Assembly (NCBI RefSeq): GCF_900543425.1
Contig: NZ_UQRQ01000041.1
Location: 1-11,861, forward strand
Reading direction: 5' to 3'
DNA: 11,861 nt
Origin: an uncultured Sanguibacteroides sp.
GTDB taxonomy: Bacteria > Bacteroidota > Bacteroidia > Bacteroidales > Marinifilaceae
Shown here: one piece after another, positions 7,186-11,861 of the stretch
Layout: every line of letters starts with the position of its first letter
How positions within the stretch are numbered: position 1 is the first letter of the stretch
Position numbers and translations under genes: made by a program
Notes under the pieces: model-generated
What the model was told of the DNA's origin: nothing
Seen by the model: the letters and a program-made list of their open reading frames with translations, nothing else
Databases searched by the model: none

Positions 7186-7267
7186 AAAGCCATCGAAACA
7201 GGTATTTTTTATTCAAAGAGAACATTTCAACTTTCAATACTATATTTAATAATAATAAGGAGGAATT

Positions 7268-7327
7268 TTGGAAACCTGTTCTCAGACCGACTCGTTTCTT
7301 TGGTACAAAACGCTAACATCAAAATAA
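7268..7327 (+). CDS. Possible 19-codon leader ORF with a strong Shine-Dalgarno
   Basis: AAGGAGGA at 7257-7264 is a near-perfect anti-16S match, unusual in this window, and lies 4 nt before TTG at 7268. Translation from there gives 19 codons (METCSQTDSFLWYKTLTSK if TTG is read as Met) and stops at TAA 7325-7327, 7 nt before the 57-codon gene. It could be a leader peptide or translation-coupling ORF. It could equally be chance, because the spacing is short, TTG is a rare start and Bacteroidota rely little on Shine-Dalgarno pairing. Confidence 0.2.
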   Translation: METCSQTDSFLWYKTLTSK

Positions 7328-7333
7328 ACTATC

Positions 7334-7507
7334 ATGGAAAAAGAGAAAAAACAAACCAAAGGAAAAAAGGATCACGAAGAAGACAAACACGCTGTCAGGA
7401 ACATTTCGTCAAAACAAGATAAGCCTTGGGTAGGAGCCTCACAAATGGAACAAACCCAGTTCGATGAAGAGGAATTCAAGAAAAAGAAAAAAAACAATGA
7501 GATTTAA
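7334..7507 (+). CDS. Small highly charged protein, 57 residues, unknown function
   Basis: ATG 7334 to TAA 7505-7507 encodes 57 residues with 14 Lys and 13 Asp/Glu and no hydrophobic segment or signal peptide, so it should be a soluble, probably disordered cytoplasmic protein. The N-terminal part is Lys/Glu-rich (MEKEKKQTKGKKDHEEDKH). The middle is the only less polar stretch (DKPWVGASQMEQTQFDEEEF). The tail is a five-Lys run ending KKNNEI. No domain was recognised. Support for being real comes from its position between two divergent transcription units, a well-placed hairpin 9 nt past the stop and a protein-like central segment. It is transcribed away from the metal-export operon, and the possible operator lies about 150 nt upstream, so any regulatory link is speculative. 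Confidence 0.6.
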   Translation: MEKEKKQTKGKKDHEEDKHAVRNISSKQDKPWVGASQMEQTQFDEEEFKKKKKNNEI

Positions 7508-7516
7508 ACCCATAAT

Positions 7517-7570
7517 GATGGACCGGGAAGAACATGTTGAATGCCCTGAAATAAATCTTTCCGGCCCATC
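7517..7570 (+). terminator. Long hairpin after the 57-residue gene, probable terminator
   Basis: GATGGACCGGGAAG (7517-7530) pairs with CTTTCCGGCCCATC (7557-7570) over 14 bp with one A-C mismatch and one G-T pair; the loop is 26 nt. T-rich sequence follows but with no immediate pure T-run, only TTTTCTTATTTTTT from about 7581. A second, weaker TTCTT/AAGAA hairpin lies in that stretch. It likely ends the small-gene transcript and could also act as a 3' stabiliser. Confidence 0.5.
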
Positions 7571-7672
7571 TTATTGAAATTTTCTTATTTTTTAAGAATT
7601 TCTATCGATTCTCGTTTTTTATGTAACTTTTTCACATTGAAAAACGAATAATCAGCTATAATATAATTTTTT

Positions 7673-9001
7673 ATGAAAATGTTCCGTCTGTTTATCCTAT
7701 TAATGATCACTTTATCGTATTCGACGTCTAAAGCCGAACCAACAAAAAATCAAATCATTGTCATCACCCACGTCAATGTTTGGGATGGAATGGGAAACTC
7801 TTTAAAAAACAATTATCAGATACTGATTGAAGGAAATCACATTAAACAAGTAGCCCCACGCGTCACGATTCCTGACGGAGCTAAAATCATCGACGGGAAA
7901 GGCAACACGTTAATTCCCGGATTGTCGGATGCTCACCTTCACCTGATGTTTACCATGCCCATGGATAAGGCTTACAATAATGCCAATTGGGTCTACCTGG
8001 CAATTAGAGCAACCAAAATGGCCGAACAATTTCTAATGCAGGGATTCACGACGATCAGGGATATGGGTGGCCCCGTACAAGGACTTAAACAAGCCATTGA
8101 CGAAGGGTTAATTCCCGGACCGCGCATCTATTCGTCGGGAGCAATCATTAGCCAAACTGCCGGACACGGGGATATGCGGAATCCCAACGACATGAACCCG
8201 CATTGGACGGGAAACAATGCAAATTTCTTCCAATTACAAGGTTGGTCCTATATCGTAGACGGACGTAGCGAAATCCTAAATGCAGTAAGGGAAAATTTCC
8301 GGCACGGAGCCACTCAAATCAAAATGATGGCGGGAGGAGGAATTGCAAGTAAATCCGATCCCATACATACGATTCAATTCACGAAAGAAGAATTGGAAGC
8401 TGGAGTACAAGCAGCCTCCGATTGGGGAACTTACGTCGGGGTTCACGTTTACACTCCTACCGCTATTATCCGGGCACTTAACGCCGGAGTAAAAAGTATC
8501 GAACACGGGCAATTAATCGATGAAGAGGCGATGAAAATGATCAAAGAAAAGGATGCCTTTTTAGTCCCTCAAAGTTATTGGACAACAAGAAATCCGGAAA
8601 CTTCTTCGAATCCACAAAAATTTCTCGAAGTACGAAAAGGAACGGAAAACGAGATGAATTTAGCTAAAAAATACGGTGTTAAAGTTGCTTTCGGAAGCGA
8701 TGTATTCGGCAACTTGGGCATCGCACCTCAAAGCATGGCCGAATTTACCAGCAGAGTAAGATGGTATACGCCGGTAGAGGTACTGAAACAAGCAACTTCC
8801 CTAAATGCCGAATTATTTGCCCTGTCAGGAAAACTCAATCCTTATCCCGATGGAGAATTAGGAGTCATTAAAGAAGGAGCTTACGCCGATCTGTTGATAT
8901 ACGAAGGTAACCCCCTGCAAGACATTCAGGTGGTCGTCGACTTTCAAAAGAACTTGAAATTCATTATGAAAGACGGAAAAATTTACAAAAACGAATTATA
9001 A
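7673..9001 (+). CDS. Secreted metal-dependent amidohydrolase (imidazolonepropionase-like)
   Basis: A 442-residue member of the amidohydrolase superfamily: TIM barrel flanked by a small beta-sandwich from both ends (ITHVNVWDG at 31-39; ADLLIYEGNPL near 405-415). Metal and catalytic ligands are visible: HLH (H88, H90) in GLSDAHLHL, K217 in the TQIKMMAGGG strand as the likely carboxylated lysine, H258 (GVHVYT), H278 (SIEHG) and D343 (FGSDVFG). This layout matches the imidazolonepropionase-like / Xaa-Pro dipeptidase-type branch, which hydrolyses amide bonds of N-acyl amino acids, dipeptides or related compounds. Substrate cannot be told from sequence. Residues 1-21 (FRLFILLMITLSYSTSKA) form a signal peptide, so the enzyme acts in the periplasm or outside. 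ATG 7673 gives an intact signal; an AT-rich tract with two TATAAT words precedes it closely. It appears to be transcribed alone. Confidence 0.9.
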   Translation: MKMFRLFILLMITLSYSTSKAEPTKNQIIVITHVNVWDGMGNSLKNNYQILIEGNHIKQVAPRVTIPDGAKIIDGKGNTLIPGLSDAHLHLMFTMPMDKAYNNANWVYLAIRATKMAEQFLMQGFTTIRDMGGPVQGLKQAIDEGLIPGPRIYSSGAIISQTAGHGDMRNPNDMNPHWTGNNANFFQLQGWSYIVDGRSEILNAVRENFRHGATQIKMMAGGGIASKSDPIHTIQFTKEELEAGVQAASDWGTYVGVHVYTPTAIIRALNAGVKSIEHGQLIDEEAMKMIKEKDAFLVPQSYWTTRNPETSSNPQKFLEVRKGTENEMNLAKKYGVKVAFGSDVFGNLGIAPQSMAEFTSRVRWYTPVEVLKQATSLNAELFALSGKLNPYPDGELGVIKEGAYADLLIYEGNPLQDIQVVVDFQKNLKFIMKDGKIYKNEL

Positions 9002-9014
9002 TCTTTTTTTCATA

Positions 9015-9033
9015 CAACAAATACGATTTGTTG
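9015..9033. repeat. Perfect 8-bp hairpin after the amidohydrolase gene
   Basis: CAACAAAT-ACG-ATTTGTTG starts 13 nt past the stop codon. There is no T-run on its 3' side on either strand, so it is a poor intrinsic terminator. It may be a 3'-end stabiliser, a Rho-dependent end or a binding site. Confidence 0.35.
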
Positions 9034-9185
9034 GTCGAGAGAGCAAAAAAGGAGAATAGCAACAGCAACTTACGCAACTACCCGCTGTATTTTTAATATC
9101 TATTCATTCGTCTCTTCTCGGCCAACTTTTTATTCATACATTTTAAATTAGAGCCTTCCCCGGGGCAAACTAAAAACAAAATCGT

Positions 9186-9193
9186 TACTTTTG
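9186..9193 (+). promoter_or_regulatory. -7 promoter element of the DUF3089-rnhA pair
   Basis: TACTTTTG matches TAnnTTTG 28 nt before ATG 9222, giving a leader of roughly 20 nt. No TTTG is found at the expected -33 position; GC-rich CCCCGGGG occupies the area just upstream instead. Strength or regulation may therefore depend on an activator. Confidence 0.4.
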
Positions 9194-9221
9194 TCATTCT
9201 CACGAACCGATCACTCGCTTT

Positions 9222-10232
9222 ATGAAAAAAGACAAACTCTTTTTTATTTTGGTTTTATTCGTGCTGATGATTTATGCTTGTCGAACGATAAGCCCGACAT
9301 TACCGGCACCTCCGAATTATGCCGACACCATCAGCTGGTTTCAACCCGGGGAAATGACTTTCGATAAAAAGACGGATGTCTTTTACGTTGCTCCGACCTG
9401 TATATGGGATTGGGAAAACGATAAAGGAGATACCCTCCACCATATGGATATCCAAAATAAACAACAACGCCGTATGTTAATTCCTGCTATCTTGCTGGGG
9501 AAACGGGTTTTTGCCGACAGTTGTAACTTTTTCTCCCCCTACTACCGGCAAATCACCATGGAATCATGGATGAATGGAGAAGAGATCACGAATCGGCGTT
9601 ATCCGACGGCTTTGCAAGATATTGAACATGCTTTCGATTACTATCTAAAACATTATAATCAGGGACGTCCTTTTATTCTGGCCGGTCATAGTCAAGGAGC
9701 GAAATCGATTATCGAGTTACTCAAACACAAACTGAACGCTACCACTTCCCAACAACTCGTGGCTGCCTATCCGATCGGTTTTTATATCACAAAAGAGGAG
9801 TTGGAGCACTATCCGTACCTGCGTCCAGCCAAGGACTCCACGGATACAGGTGTTACCATCTGCTTCAACAGTGTTACAGATACCAACGCCATCGCCCCAT
9901 TATTCAAAAGTAACAAAGTATGTATCAATCCTCTAAACTGGAAAACCGATACGACCCATGCCAATCGGTCATTGAACCGGGGAACTGTATTTCTGGACAG
10001 AAAAGGGAATATCAAATCAGATTCGGCCTGCCTCACGGGCGCCCATATAGATCCGGTATATCATGTTTTAATTGTTCCAGACATCAATCCCGATCCCTAC
10101 TTTATTCCTTCCATTGCCCGGATTTTCCCTAAAGGAAATTTTCATGTACAGGAATTGAACCTCTATTTTAAAAATCTTCGAAAAAACGTGATCGACAGAA
10201 TTCACGCTTATCAAAAAAAACATCATCAATAA
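9222..10232 (+). CDS. DUF3089-family alpha/beta-hydrolase lipoprotein
   Basis: A 336-residue protein. Residues 1-20 form a lipoprotein signal peptide ending in IYAC with C20 as the lipidated cysteine. The residues after it (RTISP) do not look like a surface-export signal, so a periplasm-facing lipoprotein is likely. The fold is DUF3089, an alpha/beta hydrolase: nucleophile elbow GHSQG at 155-159 (S157) after the strand RPFILA, and a C-terminal GNFHVQELNLYFKNLRKNV segment with H308 as the likely catalytic histidine. The acid residue is not certain. Other family landmarks are DVFYVAPTCIWDW near the start and YPTALQDIEHAFDYYLKHY before the elbow. It should hydrolyse an ester or amide, but substrates for the family are unknown. 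RNase HI follows after 4 nt, so the two are probably co-transcribed. Confidence 0.85.
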   Translation: MKKDKLFFILVLFVLMIYACRTISPTLPAPPNYADTISWFQPGEMTFDKKTDVFYVAPTCIWDWENDKGDTLHHMDIQNKQQRRMLIPAILLGKRVFADSCNFFSPYYRQITMESWMNGEEITNRRYPTALQDIEHAFDYYLKHYNQGRPFILAGHSQGAKSIIELLKHKLNATTSQQLVAAYPIGFYITKEELEHYPYLRPAKDSTDTGVTICFNSVTDTNAIAPLFKSNKVCINPLNWKTDTTHANRSLNRGTVFLDRKGNIKSDSACLTGAHIDPVYHVLIVPDINPDPYFIPSIARIFPKGNFHVQELNLYFKNLRKNVIDRIHAYQKKHHQ

Positions 10233-10236
10233 AGAC

Positions 10237-10722
10237 ATGGCCCATAATATCACCATATACACGGATGGAGCCGCAAGCGGCAATCCCGGTCCCGGCGGAT
10301 ACGGGGTAGTTCTGATCTCCGGTTCTCACCGGAAAGAGCTATCGGAAGGTTTCCGTCTTACCACCAACAACCGCATGGAATTACTTGCCGTTATTATCGG
10401 GCTGAATGCCCTGCGATTCGATCATTGTAACGTGACCGTCTATTCGGATTCGAAATACGTGGTCGATGCGGTGGAAAAAGGATGGGTATTCGGATGGGAA
10501 AAAAAAGGATTTAAAAACAAAAAAAATCCGGATTTATGGAAAAAATTTCTAACGCTCTATCGAAGACACCAGGTGAAATTTATTTGGGTAAAAGGACATG
10601 CCAATGTCCCGGAAAACGAGAGGTGCGACCAACTCGCCGTTGAAGCTTATAAAAGTCCACATCTACAAATAGATGACTATTATGAAGCTATCGGTCGATC
10701 CGACGAAAATATTTTTAGTTGA
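10237..10722 (+). CDS. rnhA: Ribonuclease HI
   Basis: A 161-residue cytoplasmic endonuclease that cuts the RNA strand of RNA-DNA hybrids, removing R-loops and primer RNA. All catalytic residues of the bacterial type are in register: D10 (IYTDGAASGNPGPGGYG), E48 (TNNRMELLA), D71 (VYSDSKYV), H121 (WVKGHANVPENE) and D131 (ERCDQLAVEA). The basic handle (KGWVFGWEKKGFKNKKNPDLW) is present. Length fits the E. coli-like form with no N-terminal hybrid-binding domain. ATG 10237 begins 4 nt after the stop of the DUF3089 gene, so translation is probably coupled; the pairing looks like shared transcription with no obvious functional link. A short C-terminal extension (about 140-161) is not conserved catalytic sequence. 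Confidence 0.97.
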   Translation: MAHNITIYTDGAASGNPGPGGYGVVLISGSHRKELSEGFRLTTNNRMELLAVIIGLNALRFDHCNVTVYSDSKYVVDAVEKGWVFGWEKKGFKNKKNPDLWKKFLTLYRRHQVKFIWVKGHANVPENERCDQLAVEAYKSPHLQIDDYYEAIGRSDENIFS

Positions 10723-10770
10723 AAGGCAAAAAAAATTTCGTTTTGTTAATCCAACGATCACATTAAATAA

Positions 10771-10798
10771 TTACTTTTGCGAGAACAAACAAAAGTAA
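10771..10798 (+). promoter_or_regulatory. Promoter -7 box within a 9-bp inverted repeat before the threonine dehydrogenase gene
   Basis: TACTTTTG (10772-10779) matches TAnnTTTG, 43 nt before ATG 10823. The same bases form the left arm of a perfect inverted repeat, TTACTTTTG (10771-10779) / CAAAAGTAA (10790-10798), with a 10-nt spacer that holds the presumed transcription start. A protein bound here would cover the promoter; alternatively the repeat could fold as a 5' hairpin. A TTTG at 10742-10745 is 26 nt upstream of the -7 box, too far for a normal -33. Confidence 0.5.
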
Positions 10799-10822
10799 AT
10801 CGTTCATCAAAAAACAATTGGG

Positions 10823-11791
10823 ATGAAAAAAATATTAATCGTCGGAGCAGGAGGACAGATCGGATCAGAACTTGTTCCTCATTTAAGATCCATTTACGGA
10901 AATAACAATGTAGTGGCAGCCGATATCAGTGCTGACAAATGTAAAGCTTTAGCAGAAGCCGGACCTTTCGAAGCATTAAATGCATTGGATGGAGAAGCTT
11001 ACACCGCTATTGTAAAAAAATACGGTATCGATACTATTTTCAATTTAGTAGCTCTATTATCCGCTACCGGAGAAAAGAATCCGAAATTAGCCTGGGACAT
11101 CAACATCGGGGCATTAACCAACTCATTGTATATCGCCAAAGATAACAATTGCGCCGTATTCACACCGAGTTCCATCGGAGCTTTCGGTAACGATACCCCT
11201 AAAGATAAAACACCGCAAGACACCCTGCAACGGTCCAACACGACCATATACGGTGTTTGCAAAGTGACGGGAGAACTTTTAAGCGATTACTATTTCCATC
11301 GCTTCGGGGTTGACACGAGAAGCGTACGTTTCCCGGGATTGATCTCTTACGTAACCTTACCCGGCGGAGGAACCACGGACTATGCTGTCGAAATCTACTA
11401 TGATGCCATTCGTAAAGGCTCCTTTACCTGTAATGTTCAAGCAGGTACGTACATGGATATGATGTATATGCCGGATGCTTTAAATGCCGTAGTACAATTG
11501 ATGGAAGCCGATCCGACCAAATTAAAACACCGGAACAGCTTTAATATCGCTTCCATGAGTTTCGAACCAGAGCAAATAGCAGCAGAAATCCGCAAACACA
11601 TCCCGGAGTTCAAAATGGATTACCAAATCGACCCGGTAAAACAAGCCATTGCCAACAGCTGGCCTAACAGTATGGACGATACTTGTGCTCGTCAAGAGTG
11701 GGGCTGGGCTCCGAAATACGATCTTACCAGCATGACAAACGATATGTTGGTCAAAGTAAAAGAAAAATTCGACAAAGGATTGATCAAATAA
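10823..11791 (+). CDS. L-threonine 3-dehydrogenase, GalE-like short-chain dehydrogenase type
   Basis: A 322-residue NAD-dependent oxidoreductase of the extended SDR family. It has the Rossmann motif GAGGQIG (8-14), a D34 (AADIS) that should bind the NAD ribose, and the active-site pair Y143/K147 (IYGVCK) with S116/S117 (TPSSIGAFG). The stretches LLSATGEKNP and RSVRFPGLISYVTLPGGGTTDYAVEIYYDA are characteristic of the UDP-galactose-4-epimerase-like threonine dehydrogenases of Bacteroidota, which oxidise L-threonine to 2-amino-3-oxobutyrate, the first step to glycine and acetyl-CoA. A general sugar-nucleotide epimerase is the alternative, but these stretches argue against it. The protein is cytoplasmic. 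The partner ligase gene (kbl) is not in this window. Start ATG 10823 has TTGGG just upstream, a weak Shine-Dalgarno. A strong terminator follows, so it is probably monocistronic. Confidence 0.9.
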   Translation: MKKILIVGAGGQIGSELVPHLRSIYGNNNVVAADISADKCKALAEAGPFEALNALDGEAYTAIVKKYGIDTIFNLVALLSATGEKNPKLAWDINIGALTNSLYIAKDNNCAVFTPSSIGAFGNDTPKDKTPQDTLQRSNTTIYGVCKVTGELLSDYYFHRFGVDTRSVRFPGLISYVTLPGGGTTDYAVEIYYDAIRKGSFTCNVQAGTYMDMMYMPDALNAVVQLMEADPTKLKHRNSFNIASMSFEPEQIAAEIRKHIPEFKMDYQIDPVKQAIANSWPNSMDDTCARQEWGWAPKYDLTSMTNDMLVKVKEKFDKGLIK

Positions 11792-11807
11792 GATAATCTT
11801 TATGAAT

Positions 11808-11841
11808 AAAAAACTCCCGATTAGAAAATCGGGAGTTTTTT
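11808..11841. terminator. Strong intrinsic terminator, likely bidirectional
   Basis: AAAAAACTCCCGAT (11808-11821) pairs perfectly with ATCGGGAGTTTTTT (11828-11841) around a 6-nt loop. The flanking A-run and T-run give a U-tail on both strands, so it can end the threonine dehydrogenase transcript, 17 nt past its stop, and any transcript arriving from the right. Confidence 0.95.
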
Positions 11842-11861
11842 ATTCGGATTTTAGATTGACG

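Noticed and set aside
7138..7422. 94-residue plus-strand frame between the ATPase and the amidohydrolase
   Set aside because: It runs through the promoter/operator region and overlaps the 57-residue gene in another frame; its translation is low-complexity and basic, with no protein-like segment.
7637..7667. Sigma70-like TTGAAA with TATAAT words before the amidohydrolase gene
   Set aside because: Spacers of 14 or 19 nt and closeness to the start codon make it unconvincing, and Bacteroidota promoters follow a different consensus.
1..11861. CRISPR array, transposon, prophage or defence cluster
   Set aside because: No regularly spaced direct repeats, transposase, integrase, phage structural gene or known defence domain was seen on either strand.

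Overview
The window looks like ordinary chromosome from a Bacteroidota member, most likely order Bacteroidales. The supporting signs are weak or absent Shine-Dalgarno sequences, several TAnnTTTG-type -7 boxes, moderate-to-low G+C (judged by eye, not computed), and gene families common in that group: a GalE-like L-threonine dehydrogenase, a DUF3089 lipoprotein, a Fur protein beside a P1B-2 ATPase, and an ABC-2/M1-like membrane fusion. The genus is not determined.

Layout from left to right. Positions 1-85 hold the 3' part of a tRNA-Val(TAC) and its terminator. Positions 90-521 hold no intact gene. They contain an odd repeat-like segment with an inverted copy of the tRNA T-arm core, and a decayed minus-strand gene for a small secreted Spy/CpxP-like (LTxxQ) protein. 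Minus-strand genes then run from 7125 down to 522: a zinc/cadmium/lead-type P1B ATPase, a Fur-family regulator 5 nt behind it (one operon), a 462-nt AT-rich gap, a small secreted Ig-like protein, and a 1112-residue membrane protein. That last protein joins an ABC-2-like membrane domain, an M1-aminopeptidase-like region without the zinc motif, and a golvesin/Xly-like C-terminal domain. From 7334 on, genes lie on the plus strand: a 57-residue charged protein, a secreted amidohydrolase, a DUF3089 lipoprotein with RNase HI 4 nt behind it, and an L-threonine 3-dehydrogenase ending at a strong terminator.

The clearest functional unit is the metal-export operon. The ATPase should pump Zn(II), Cd(II) or Pb(II) out of the cytoplasm and the Fur-family protein is its likely sensor. 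A perfect TTGCAAC-N3-GTTGCAA palindrome sits over the presumed -33 region of the ATPase promoter and is the best operator candidate. The other genes look like independent housekeeping or envelope functions.

I found no CRISPR array, transposase, phage gene or recognisable defence system. The least ordinary items are the peptidase-dead ABC-2/golvesin fusion, the exporter operon run by a Fur-family protein, the Spy-like pseudogene, and a 9-bp inverted repeat over the threonine dehydrogenase promoter.
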